DNA of 8,727 nucleotides, taken from positions 1 to 8,727 of the forward strand of contig DASQWR010000154.1 of the NCBI GenBank assembly GCA_035640155.1, given 5' to 3'. This DNA comes from JALYQB01 sp035640155 (GTDB lineage Bacteria; Actinomycetota; Actinomycetes; Mycobacteriales; Pseudonocardiaceae). A model generated the notes under the pieces. It was not told the origin of the DNA. It did not search any database and was given only the letters and a program-made list of their open reading frames with translations. Below are positions 1-6,579 of this stretch, in pieces (the stretch's first letter is position 1; each line of letters begins with the position of its first letter). A program made the position numbers and the translations under genes.

Positions 1-51
1 ACCGATCATAATCCGCTCACGCTCCACGATGACCAATTCCTGACCTCGCAT
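1..51 (-). CDS. N-terminus of an edge gene, possibly IS30-like transposase
   Basis: Seventeen codons (M-R-G-Q-E-L-V-I-V-E-R-E-R-I-M-I-G) read leftward off the window edge. The start is chosen because an exact Shine-Dalgarno GGAGG (complement of 58-62) lies 6 nt before the ATG at 51. An alternative in-frame ATG at 66 has no such site. The run E-L-V-I-V-E-R-E-R-I-M-I resembles the opening of IS30-type transposases, where a short segment of the pattern L-x-x-x-E-R-E-x-I precedes a helix-turn-helix. That resemblance is an inference from very few residues. What is seen directly is only a good translation start and an open frame to the edge. It would be one more mobile element beside the ISAs1 copy. 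Confidence 0.45.
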   Translation of the reverse strand, partial: MRGQELVIVERERIMIG

Positions 52-89
52 CCACAACCTCCGCATCAGTCACACCACCAAGATCATAT

Positions 90-1456
90 CCTAGTGGTGC
101 ACTGACCGATTGACTCCAAGGTGGGCTGTTCTTGATCTTCCGGATGGTGGCGGCGATCCTGGTGTGGCCAGCTTGGCGGATCAGACCGATCACCAGGTTA
201 CGAGGGTGGCCATGATTCGGGGGCGGGATCCGGTCTTGATTTGGGAAGCGTCCTCACGGAACGTGACGTCGCGGACCCAGTGGATTTTGTTCTCGATGGA
301 CCAGTGCCTCCGGGCGTAGGTGGCCAGATGTTCCGGGGCGGCCTCCTTCGAGCTGAGGCTGGTGACCCCGAGCACCGCGACCGCGGTCTTGACCTGGACG
401 GTCTTGTACCGGCGGCTGTTCTTGACTTGTTTGCGGATATTGCGGGTGGTGTAACGCTTCAGGAGGAACACCTGGGCCGCGTGGGGAAACCTCAGATCGG
501 CCGGGGCGTCCATCACTTGGATGGTGCGCACCTCATGGCGGCCGTGGCCGGTGTCCACGCTGCGGTGGGCGACCGGGACGCCGGCCCAGTCCAGGTTGTT
601 CAGGCGCTGGAACAGGCCCTTGGTGTTCTGCTTTACGATCATCACGTAGTGCGCGAGGAGCTCCTGGGTGATGAAGTGGGCGTGGGCGCGGACGGTGTGG
701 GCGGCGTCGATGGTCAGTACCCAGCCACCCAGTGGCAGACCCCGCAGCAGCGGGGCGAACTCGGGCACCTCGTTGCTCTTCGCGCCGATCAGCCGCTCGG
801 CGATCACAGTGGAGTCGGTGTGGGTGGCGGCGGCCAACAGGTAGGGGATCTGTCCGTCGGACCCGATCGCGCCCCTGACTGCCTTGCCGTCGATGGCCAG
901 CGCGGGAAGCAGCACCGGCACGGCCAAAGGGGGCGCCGACTGGTCCGAGCCCGGCCCGGCGGCCCAGGTAGGCCCCGGTGTGGTCGGCCAGTCCCTGGGC
1001 GCCCAGGGCTCGGAAGACCCGCTCGATGGTGTTTGGATGCGGCGGGACATGTCCGCCGGTGGGGTCGTGGCGGGCGCCCAGGGCGCCCAGCAGCTCCTGA
1101 TCCGCGTGAGTGACCCAGTCGGTGATCTCGACCAGGCTCACACACCCCGACAGCACCGCCGCGGTGCACAACCCCAGGATGGTGGGCAACTCATGGCGGA
1201 CCCTCCGTTTGCTGCGGGGGTCGGGGATCGCGGCGAAGCAGTCCAGCAGGCTGCCCCCACCGGCGCGCTGCAGCAGGGCTGCCCGGTCAGCCAGGACCGC
1301 GATCGCTGCCGCCACCCGCGGGTCGCCGTCGGTGGTGGGCCTATCAGCGGGGGCGGGCATGACAAACTGAGCAGGCAACGGAGCCACCGATCTTCGACGC
1401 AGGACCTTGACCAGCCCGTGTCCTACCGGGGCTCCGTTGCTCTGACCGCCCGCCAC
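90..1456 (-). pseudogene. ISAs1-family DDE transposase, two frameshifts
   Basis: The N-terminal part starts at GTG 1456; an in-frame TGA just upstream excludes longer starts. It contains the ISAs1 N-terminal motif D-P-R-S-K-R-R-V-R-H and reaches about 930-990. There the reading frame must change to reach L-A-I-D-G-K-A-V-R-G-A (first catalytic Asp), then V-L-T-I-D-A-A-H (second Asp) and the R-R-H-W-S-I-E-N-K-I-H-W segment (catalytic Glu). That frame stops at 190 just after I-M-A-T-L. A one-base loss near 203 explains this: the next frame continues R-N-L-V-I-G-L-I-R-Q-A-G-H-T, then I-A-A-T-I, the standard ISAs1 C-terminus. All three catalytic residues survive, but no single frame encodes the protein. 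The first shift lies near a five-G run (929-933). Because the second shift is also present, one sequencing error cannot rescue it. Confidence 0.88.
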
Positions 1457-1466
1457 ACCGCGTCCG

Positions 1467-1486
1467 TGATCAACCTGTGATCAACC
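1467..1486. repeat. Two tandem copies of TGATCAACC, 11-bp period
   Basis: TGATCAACC occurs at 1467-1475 and again at 1478-1486, so the two copies are one helical turn apart. They lie directly upstream of the ISAs1 transposase start. The spacing would suit a protein binding one face of the helix, such as a transposase subterminal site, but two copies are thin evidence. Confidence 0.45.
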
Positions 1487-1572
1487 GGTGGTCGTCACGC
1501 ACCCCCGCGGCGCCCCACCCCTCACCCCCCAACCCCGCCGTCACACAAAGTCACCGGCAGTGCGCTGCCCTG

Positions 1573-1711
1573 CCGCAGGCACCGCCACCCGTCATTACTA
1601 CTCACTGTCACAGAATCCGGGGCGGGTGGACACCGCCAGTCCACCGCACGCGCCGACCAGGACAGAAATCACCCAAGATCCTCAAACCACCCCTGAACTG
1701 GGAAAACGACT
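1573..1711. other. Junk spacer between ISAs1 end and recombinase remnant
   Basis: No coding frame is convincing here. The only structure seen is a seven-base-pair hairpin, GGTGGAC (1625-1631) against GTCCACC (1639-1645), with a seven-base loop. It has no T tract and no assignable role. The junction with the recombinase remnant falls near 1712, because an in-frame stop (1694) precedes it. Confidence 0.4.
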
Positions 1712-2503
1712 TTGCGCGTCACCCTGCCCTCCCTGCCCGTCGCCAAAGTCGAAAAAGCCGTCAGAGACCACTACACCCGCGTGACCATTCCCGCCCAGCA
1801 CCGCGCCACACTCGAAACCCTCGCCGCCGACGCCTGCACAGACTCCCAGCAGACCATCACACAACTGCGGGCCAACCTACGGCAGCAACTCACCGAACTC
1901 GACCGGCAAGAAGACCGCTACCTCGACCTACTTGGCGACCCCGACTGGCCCGAACACAAACTCAAAGCCAGAATGCGCGACATCCGCGCCAGCAAACAAC
2001 GAATCACCCGGGAACTCGACGAAGCCACCGACACCCTCGACACCGGACGCGCCGTTCTCACCGCCGCACTCGACCTCCTCGACAGACCACGCGACCTCTA
2101 CGACACCGCCACTGAGCACGCCCGCAAACTACTCAACAAAGCGATCTTCACCCGGCTCTACCTCGACACCGGCCCCGCCCACCCCACCGTCACCACCGAC
2201 GATCTCCACGAGCCCTTCGGCAGCCTCATCCACGCGATCCGGACCACAAGAACCGGCCCACAACCATCAAGCCCGTGCAAAGCCACGCAGGGCCGTCAGG
2301 ATGACACTCAGTCACGCCTCGGCAGCCTCCTCGCCTCGGCTCTTACGGGTCAGAGTGCGAGTAAGGCGGCCATGGTGGAGACGAGGGGAATCGAACCCCT
2401 AACCCCCGCCTTGCAAAGCTGGTGCGCAGCATCGACACCGGCCACTACCAGCGACGGCAGTTCACCGGTAGCCGTCGCGAGCCACCTCACGCACGCCGGT
2501 TGA
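1712..2503 (+). pseudogene. C-terminal remnant of a large serine recombinase
   Basis: The first 175 or so codons match the C-terminal part of large serine recombinases: L-P-V-A-K-V-E-K-A-V-R-D-H-Y, then a charged coiled coil containing E-D-R-Y-L-D-L-L-G-D-P-D-W-P, then L-D-T-G-R-A-V-L-T-A-A-L-D-L-L, and finally L-L-N-K-A-I-F-T-R-L-Y-L-D. The catalytic serine resolvase domain, the recombinase domain and the zinc-ribbon cysteines are all missing, and a stop at 1694 closes the frame upstream. Only a TTG is available as a start, with no ribosome binding site, so translation is unlikely. After about 2240 family resemblance ends. The later segment V-E-T-R-G-I-E-P-L-T-P-A-L-Q is merely the translation of a tRNA fragment read from the opposite strand. 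This is the scar of a phage or integrative element cut from its left side. Confidence 0.8.
2373..2417 (-). other. 3' fragment of tRNA-Ala(UGC), candidate att-site scar
   Basis: Read on the minus strand, 2417 to 2373 is exactly tRNA nucleotides 32-76. It has the anticodon loop TTTGCAA (anticodon UGC), the 3' anticodon stem GGCGG, a five-base variable loop GGGTT, a perfect T arm (AGGGG, TTCGATT, CCCCT), the acceptor strand CGTCTCC, and ACCA. Position 70 is U and position 73 is A, which fits the alanine identity pair G3-U70. The 5' half is absent. The five bases before the loop are CCAGC, which pair at only three of five positions with GGCGG, and no D arm or GGGGACG follows upstream. It cannot give a tRNA. 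A fragment starting at the anticodon loop and ending at CCA is typical of integration sites inside tRNA genes. Confidence 0.8.
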
Positions 2504-2730
2504 CCGTAGTTCGTGTCACAAGCCGCGTCACGACGCTAGGATGACGTGGTGGCCAGTGGCCAAGCAACTCATCGCAAGCCATGGCCCGCGGTTTTCTAGG
2601 GCTCTTCACCAATGACAGGAGTGGGGGGACACGGCCTCCTGTGGCACAGCTCGCCCCCGGGCGTCAGTGTGATAGCCCTCGGGAGATTGACGAGGTGGCG
2701 CGTACCCGCTCGCTTCCCCTCGTCGTTGCT
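2504..2730. other. Non-coding stretch, no gene recognised
   Basis: No supported gene lies between the tRNA scar and the inverted repeat. Short open frames here lack a ribosome binding site and any recognisable motif. A direct doublet TGGCCA-G-TGGCCA occurs near 2550-2562. Together with the next feature this leaves about 360 bases without a protein gene ahead of the channel-like gene. Confidence 0.5.
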
Positions 2731-2881
2731 GAAGATCGCTTGTCCATCTCACCACAGTATTCGTCGACGACGAGTCGGTGCGGTTGTGGGGACCGGATGA
2801 TGATCACGTTGATGTTCATCAAGAGTTGGTTCAAGTGGTGCCTAGGCACCGATACTGTGGTGAGATGGACGATCGATCTTC
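2731..2881. repeat. 30-bp inverted repeat with 91-bp palindrome-rich spacer
   Basis: The arm at 2731-2760 is the reverse complement of 2852-2881 at 28 of 30 positions; the outer 7 and inner 19 bases are continuous matches. The spacer (2761-2851) holds TCGTCGACGA (2761-2770), TTGATG-TT-CATCAA (2809-2822) and GGTGCCTAGGCACC (2837-2850). Each arm contains an outward-pointing ATG: 2865 on the plus strand, which starts the channel-like gene, and 2747 on the minus strand, which opens only a 27-codon frame. The structure could be a short transposon-like element, a duplicated gene start, or an operator or RNA hairpin. The flanks share only an imperfect match, so mobile origin is unproven. Confidence 0.85.
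2837..2850. promoter_or_regulatory. 14-bp perfect palindrome GGTGCCTAGGCACC, possible operator
   Basis: This perfect palindrome ends 14 nt before the ATG of the channel-like gene. It has the size and symmetry of a dimeric repressor site and would lie over the expected promoter or early transcript. No known regulator motif is recognised. Confidence 0.4.
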
Positions 2882-4238
2882 GGTCGGCGCTTCCGTCGGC
2901 CGGCGGGTGCTTCTCATCGGGCCCGGCGAGCTGCCCGACGCGACCCAGCGTGCCCTGCACGCCGCTGCCGGGCGAGTGATCCGCCTGCCAGATCCGAGCG
3001 ATGCCGACATCCGCGAGGCGCTCAGCGAGCCGGTCGACTCCGTGATCGTCTGCTCAAGGGACGACGCGGTCGCGCTCCGGCGCGCGCTCGTCGTGGAGTA
3101 CGTGCGGCCCGGGCTCCCCCTGATCGTCACCGTGCACAGCCGGATCGTCGCCGCCCAACTCGAGCGCGCCGTGGACAACATCCGCGTCACGTCCATGGCC
3201 AAGATCGTTGCCCCCACGCTGGCCGCCTCCTGCCTCGACGACCGCCTTCTCTGGATGCAGCGCACACCCGATGGATTCTGCGGCGTGCGGGCTGAAGGAG
3301 GTCACCTGCGGCTCGTGGACATCGAGGCGTCCGGTCCTCGTCGTGGGCGGCGAATACTGGCGAACGTGGTCTCGCTCATTCAACCCTTCGAGGCCAGCGC
3401 ACGGATCTTGACCGTGGGAGCCTTCGCGTTCCTGCTCATCCTCGTCCTCGATACCGTGGCGACGGTCCTCGTCCTTGGCCTATCGCCCGTCGACGCCTTC
3501 TACGCGGTGACGAAGGCCATCGTCACCGTTGGTCCGAACCAGGCCGTTGACAAGAGCCCGGCCTGGTTCAAACTCTTCTCGGCGGTGTGCATGCTCGCGG
3601 CGCTTGCCTTCACCGCGCTCTTCACCGCGGGTGTCGTCGACCGATTGCTCGGCCATCGACTCACCACGATAGTCGGCTCGCGGGTGGTTCCGCGCAAGGA
3701 CCACGTGGTGGTCGTCGGCCTCGGCGACGTCGGGCTGCGTCTGTGTCTGCTGCTGCGCGAGTTCGGCGTGCCCGTGATAGCGGTCGAGAAGGACCCCGAT
3801 CGCTACAACGTTGCGCGGGCGAAGAACTACGGACTTCCAGTCGTCATCGGCCAAGGCAGGAGCCACTTCCTGCTTGAGCGGCTCTCGCTTACGCGTGCGC
3901 GAGCGCTGGCCGCAGTAACCAGCCACGAGGTGGAGAACATCTCGGTCGCCGTGGCCGCGCTGGGAATGCATGAAGACCTTCGTACGATCCTGCGGGCGGG
4001 GCGCGGTGACGTGGTGAACGAGACGCGCTCCCTGTTCAGCATCGGCGTCGTACGAGATGTCTACCGAATCGGGGGGACACTGCTCGCCGTCGCAGCCCTG
4101 GGCTCAGACGCGACGGACGCGTTCCTGCACGAGCAGACGATGTACCTCATCACCCCGGACGACCGGGTAGAGCCCTTCGAGTCAGATGTGCAGGCTCTGA
4201 ATACTGCACGGGCTGCCCAACCCACCCAAGAGTCTTAA
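2865..4238 (+). CDS. Potassium-channel-like protein with two Rossmann/RCK domains
   Basis: The product is a 457-residue membrane protein. Residues 14-125 form a Rossmann-like domain with a degenerate nucleotide loop (L-L-I-G-P-G-E-L). Residues about 180-206 and 234-258 are hydrophobic helices. Between them A-F-Y-A-V-T-K-A-I-V-T-V-G-P-N-Q has the form of a channel pore helix and filter, but TVGPN stands where potassium channels have TVGYG or TVGFG. Residues 279-312 are a clear TrkA-N/RCK fold: V-V-V-V-G-L-G-D-V-G (GxGxxG) and V-I-A-V-E-K-D-P-D, whose Glu normally binds the NAD ribose. It probably gates or senses ions at the inner membrane in response to NAD(H) or nucleotides; selectivity cannot be assumed. 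The ATG at 2865 is chosen because the first domain begins soon after it. An in-frame GTG at 2778 would add 29 residues lying across the inverted-repeat spacer. No strong ribosome binding site precedes either start. The gene stands alone. Confidence 0.8.
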   Translation: MDDRSSVGASVGRRVLLIGPGELPDATQRALHAAAGRVIRLPDPSDADIREALSEPVDSVIVCSRDDAVALRRALVVEYVRPGLPLIVTVHSRIVAAQLERAVDNIRVTSMAKIVAPTLAASCLDDRLLWMQRTPDGFCGVRAEGGHLRLVDIEASGPRRGRRILANVVSLIQPFEASARILTVGAFAFLLILVLDTVATVLVLGLSPVDAFYAVTKAIVTVGPNQAVDKSPAWFKLFSAVCMLAALAFTALFTAGVVDRLLGHRLTTIVGSRVVPRKDHVVVVGLGDVGLRLCLLLREFGVPVIAVEKDPDRYNVARAKNYGLPVVIGQGRSHFLLERLSLTRARALAAVTSHEVENISVAVAALGMHEDLRTILRAGRGDVVNETRSLFSIGVVRDVYRIGGTLLAVAALGSDATDAFLHEQTMYLITPDDRVEPFESDVQALNTARAAQPTQES

Positions 4239-4282
4239 CAGCGCGGGTACAGCCTCACAAACCTGAGCGCACTTCTGTTCCC

Positions 4283-4298
4283 GGTCGGCAGGCCGATC
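4283..4298 (+). terminator. Weak hairpin after the channel-like gene
   Basis: GGTCGG (4283-4288) pairs with CCGATC (4293-4298), including one G-T pair, around a four-base loop. It begins 45 nt after the stop codon. There is no T run, so this is at best a weak terminator. Confidence 0.25.
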
Positions 4299-4358
4299 TG
4301 ACCCCTAAACACCTTCCCGGAGTCGAGATCCAGGTAGTCGAACGTCAAACTGCGCGCG

Positions 4359-4454
4359 ATGAATATCGATTCCACCCATGCCTGGCACGACTACCTCCCC
4401 GAACTGCTTCCCGCCGTCGGACACGCAGACGGCGACCGCCACATGCCATATTGA
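4359..4454 (+). pseudogene. Possible IS701-type transposase N-terminal scrap
   Basis: A 31-codon frame starts at ATG 4359 and stops at 4454. It reads H-A-W-H-D-Y-L-P-E-L-L-P-A-V-G-H-A-D, then D-R-H-M-P-Y. The W-x-x-x-L-x-x-L-L-x-x-x-G-H-x-D-R spacing resembles the first residues of IS701-family transposases, which normally continue with a segment ending in G-x-R-K-S-x-E-P-M-A. Here the frame ends instead and runs into an oppositely oriented IstB fragment. No ribosome binding site is seen. The identification rests on one short motif and is an inference; an unrelated chance frame is possible. Confidence 0.35.
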
Positions 4455-4464
4455 GGAAGCGCAC

Positions 4465-4592
4465 TTCGGGTTGCGGCCGCGCACGGCCAGGTGGCCAGGG
4501 CGTGGGCAATGTGGGTCTTGCCGACCCCGACCGGGCCCGTAGAGGATCACCGACTCGCCGGCCTGAACCCAGCGCAGTGTGCCCAGGCCGTG
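4465..4592 (-). pseudogene. IstB fragment of an IS21-family element
   Basis: On the minus strand L-G-T-L-R-W-V-Q-A-G-E-S-V-I-L-Y-G-P matches the segment before the Walker A loop of IS21-family IstB, the ATPase that helps the IstA transposase. One extra base after the G-P codons throws out the frame. In the next frame it reads V-G-V-G-K-T-H-I-A-H-A-L, the Walker A motif, and a one-base loss then restores the original frame at G-H-L-A-V-R-G-R-N-P. Homology stops near 4465, so Walker B and the rest are gone. Nothing upstream resembles IstA; the glycosyltransferase scrap abuts instead. This is a dead fragment of about 43 codons. Confidence 0.72.
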
Positions 4593-4679
4593 CCCAGGTC
4601 GCGATCGCGGCGGCGAGCAGTCGGCGAGCTGGACGATCCGCGCGTTCGCCTCAGGCCGCCCTGGCGTCGCAGCCAGGTA

Positions 4680-4960
4680 GTCCCCGTAACGGCGGCGTAG
4701 CGACCGAGCAGTTCGTCGCAGACCAGCGGCCAGCTGCGGTCCACCACGACGGGCCGTGCCGCCGCCCCGAACGCGCATCGCCTTGCCGGGTCTTCGCACA
4801 GCATCCACACCGCAGCCCGCAGCTCCCCCGTCGTCGTTGGCCGGGATCAGGAACCCGGTGTGCCCGGGCCGGACGAGGTCGCGGGGGCCGCCGGTGTCCG
4901 GAGCGACATAGCCACGCCTGAGGCCATGGCCTCCTGCACCACGAAGGGCGAGTCGACCGG
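4680..4960 (-). pseudogene. C-terminal remnant of a group-1 (GT4) glycosyltransferase
   Basis: Three minus-strand frames joined in order reproduce the C-terminal half of a GT4-type glycosyltransferase. The first (from about 4951) reads S-P-F-V-V-Q-E-A-M-A-S-G-V, containing the donor-site E-A-M-A-S-G motif. The second reads V-A-P-D-T-G-G-P-R-D-L-V-R-P-G-H-T-G-F-L-I-P. The third reads E-L-R-A-A-V-W-M-L-C-E-D-P-A-R-R, then D-R-S-W-P-L-V-C-D-E-L-L-G-R-Y to about 4682. Shifts fall near 4897 and 4826. The N-terminal acceptor domain is not visible. Such enzymes move sugars from nucleotide donors onto lipids or cell-wall glycans; this copy cannot work. It lies just upstream of, and divergent to, phoX. 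Confidence 0.75.
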
Positions 4961-5010
4961 AACGGCGCTGGCCGAGTTCTTGCCTGTTCGATGGTTGATG
5001 GACGGTCGCC

Positions 5011-5032
5011 GTTCACCTTTGGGACATCTTCC
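5011..5032 (+). promoter_or_regulatory. Candidate PHO box upstream of phoX
   Basis: GTTCACC at 5011-5017 exactly matches the core of the 11-nt direct-repeat unit bound by PhoP in Streptomyces. The next unit in register (from 5022, GGACATC) matches at four of seven positions. The site lies 88 nt before the phoX start and on the same strand. It fits phosphate-starvation control, but only one good unit is present. Confidence 0.4.
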
Positions 5033-5095
5033 TCGATCAGCGTTGCCCACGTCCGGCGGTCCCTCGGTCGGGCGGTGCTTTATTCGCTACGTGAC

Positions 5096-5100
5096 GGGAG
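5096..5100 (+). promoter_or_regulatory. phoX ribosome binding site GGGAG
   Basis: GGGAG ends five bases before the GTG at 5106. This favours that start over the upstream in-frame GTG at 5091 and over longer frames that run back through the glycosyltransferase remnant. Confidence 0.6.
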
Positions 5101-5105
5101 ATGCC

Positions 5106-6491
5106 GTGACACTGTCCCGGCGGGACTTTCTGAACCGCTTCGCGCTCGGTGCGGGCGTGCTGCTAGTCGGCTCGAGCGAGGTGCTGCTCACCGCACCGAA
5201 CGCGGCAGCCGCGCCCGCTCCCCCGGCGAGTGGTTACGGGCCGCTGGTGCCCGATCCTGCTGGGCGGCTGGCCCTGCCCGAGGGCTTCGGGTACACGATC
5301 CTGTCCGAAGCCGGGGTGACGAGGCTGGAGTCGGGTGAGTTCAGTCCGGACAACGGCGATGGGACCGGCGCGTTCCGCGGCAGGGCGGGGGGCAGCGTGC
5401 TGGTGCAGAACCACGAGCTCCGCGACCCGTTCGGCGAGGCACACCTGCCGGTGCCGCATCTGGACGGTCTCACCTACGACCCTGGCGCGGCGGGCGGCTG
5501 CGTCGTGATCGAGGCCAACCGGGACGGCCGACGGATCCGGGAGCATGTCAGCCTCGCCGGCACTTCGACGAACTGCGCCGGGGGAATCACCCCGTGGGGC
5601 ACCTGGCTGAGCTGCGAGGAGACCGAGGACCTCGCGGGGCAGCGCGGCGCGACCAAAGACCACGGCTACGTCTTCGAGATCGACCCGTTTGACCCGCGTG
5701 CCAATCGGGATCCGCAGCCAATCAAGGCACTGGGCCGGTATGCGCACGAGGCGGTCGCGGTCGACCCGAGGACCGGGGATATGTATCTCACCGAGGACGC
5801 CGCCCGCCCCAATGGACTGCTCTACCGCTGGGAGGCACCCGCCGGGTTCCAGCGCCGTAGGGGCGTCCTGCGCGCCCTGGGCGCCACTGAGGGCGTGCTC
5901 GCCGCGATGAGCTGCACCGACGGCTCGGGGGCGCACGTCGATGACCTGTCTCGTGCCACCGAGGTCGGACGCACGTATGCAGTGCGGTGGGTGTCCGTGC
6001 CAGAGCGCGACGCCCGCACCAGCTCCACGCGCGCGCAGTTCGCGGACTCCGACATCACCCGTGCCCGCAAGCTCGAGGGCAGCTGGTGGGGCGACGGGGG
6101 GGTCTACGTCGTCACCAGCTTCGCCCGGGAGGAGAGCCCGGTTCCGCATGACGGCCAGGTCTGGTTCTACGATCCCCGCCGCCGCACGCTCACCCTCACC
6201 CTGCGCTTCGGGGTCAACCCGAACCCGGACGCCGGTGGCGGCTTCGACGGCCCCGACAACATCACCGTCTCCCCCTGGGGGGGAATGATCCTCGCCGAGG
6301 ACGGTGACGGCGTCCAGCACCTGATCGGGGTCACCGAGGGCGGCACCGCCTTCCCCATGGCACGCAATGAGGTCAACCAGAACGAGTTCGCCGGCCCGGT
6401 GTACTCCCACGACCACCGGATCCTCTTCGTGAACCTCTACCAGCCCGGTATCACCTACGCGATCACCGGACCATGGCGTCCCCAGCGCTAA
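5106..6491 (+). CDS. phoX: PhoX-family (DUF839) Tat-exported alkaline phosphatase
   Basis: The 461-residue product hydrolyses phosphate esters outside the cytoplasmic membrane. Residues 1-36 form a twin-arginine signal (S-R-R-D-F-L, a hydrophobic stretch, and an A-A-A-A cleavage region), as expected for a protein exported folded with its metals. PhoX landmarks follow in order: Q-N-H-E-L at 101-105; G-T-W-L-S-C-E-E at 165-172, whose Cys is an iron ligand in characterised PhoX; K-D-H-G-Y-V-F-E-I-D at 184-193; G-R-Y-A-H-E-A-V-A-V-D at 210-220; and Y-L-T-E-D-A at 227-232. Near the C-terminus are G-P-D-N-I-T-V-S-P-W-G-G and F-A-G-P-V-Y-S-H-D. Known PhoX enzymes use calcium and iron. The length is somewhat below that of the best-studied members. 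It is convergent with a secreted phosphodiesterase and has a possible PHO box. Some DUF839 proteins have unproven activity, so phosphatase function is inferred from family. Confidence 0.87.
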   Translation: MTLSRRDFLNRFALGAGVLLVGSSEVLLTAPNAAAAPAPPASGYGPLVPDPAGRLALPEGFGYTILSEAGVTRLESGEFSPDNGDGTGAFRGRAGGSVLVQNHELRDPFGEAHLPVPHLDGLTYDPGAAGGCVVIEANRDGRRIREHVSLAGTSTNCAGGITPWGTWLSCEETEDLAGQRGATKDHGYVFEIDPFDPRANRDPQPIKALGRYAHEAVAVDPRTGDMYLTEDAARPNGLLYRWEAPAGFQRRRGVLRALGATEGVLAAMSCTDGSGAHVDDLSRATEVGRTYAVRWVSVPERDARTSSTRAQFADSDITRARKLEGSWWGDGGVYVVTSFAREESPVPHDGQVWFYDPRRRTLTLTLRFGVNPNPDAGGGFDGPDNITVSPWGGMILAEDGDGVQHLIGVTEGGTAFPMARNEVNQNEFAGPVYSHDHRILFVNLYQPGITYAITGPWRPQR

Positions 6492-6579
6492 ACAGCGTGC
6501 ATCCACGCCGTCGGGCTCACTGCGAGGGAGCGACCGTGACCGCTGGTGCTTTCGACGTTCCTGTGCTGCGCGCCCACAT

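Larger units (their letters stand above)
90..1572 (-). mobile_element. Decayed ISAs1-family insertion sequence
   Basis: The element carries one ISAs1-type transposase gene on the minus strand. Its ends are placed by a weak inverted match. The left side reads GCACTGACCGATTGAC from 99, and the complement of the right side reads GCACTGCCGGTGAC ending at 1550. Outside each lie about nine more bases, which on the right begin CAGGGCAGC and put the tip near 1572. The resulting length of about 1.48 kb is within the range of the family. No target-site duplication is visible at 81-89 and 1573-1581. Either the ends are only approximate, or one flank has been rearranged since insertion. The gene is frameshifted, so the copy is not autonomous. 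Confidence 0.5.

Noticed and set aside
241..1113. Long plus-strand open frame across the ISAs1 element
   Set aside because: It is the antisense of the transposase. Its Gly/Val/Asp-rich translation has no motif, while the minus strand shows the DDE residues.
1625..1645. Seven-base-pair hairpin as a terminator
   Set aside because: There is no intact gene ending nearby and no T run; it lies in decayed DNA.
1477..2115. Arg/Pro/Thr-rich plus-strand frame
   Set aside because: Its low-complexity composition comes from reading the recombinase remnant in the wrong frame.
2373..2460. A complete tRNA or tmRNA gene on the minus strand
   Set aside because: There is no D arm and no 5' acceptor strand matching CGTCTCC, and the 5' anticodon stem is mispaired. 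The exact 17-nt T arm and five-base variable loop fit a tRNA fragment only.
2721..2891. Target-site duplication flanking the inverted repeat
   Set aside because: The ten bases on either side agree at only seven positions, which is not enough to claim a duplication.
4860..5105. A longer N-terminus for PhoX from an upstream start
   Set aside because: It would bury the Tat signal more than 80 residues inside the protein, and it overlaps the glycosyltransferase remnant. GGGAG supports the GTG at 5106.
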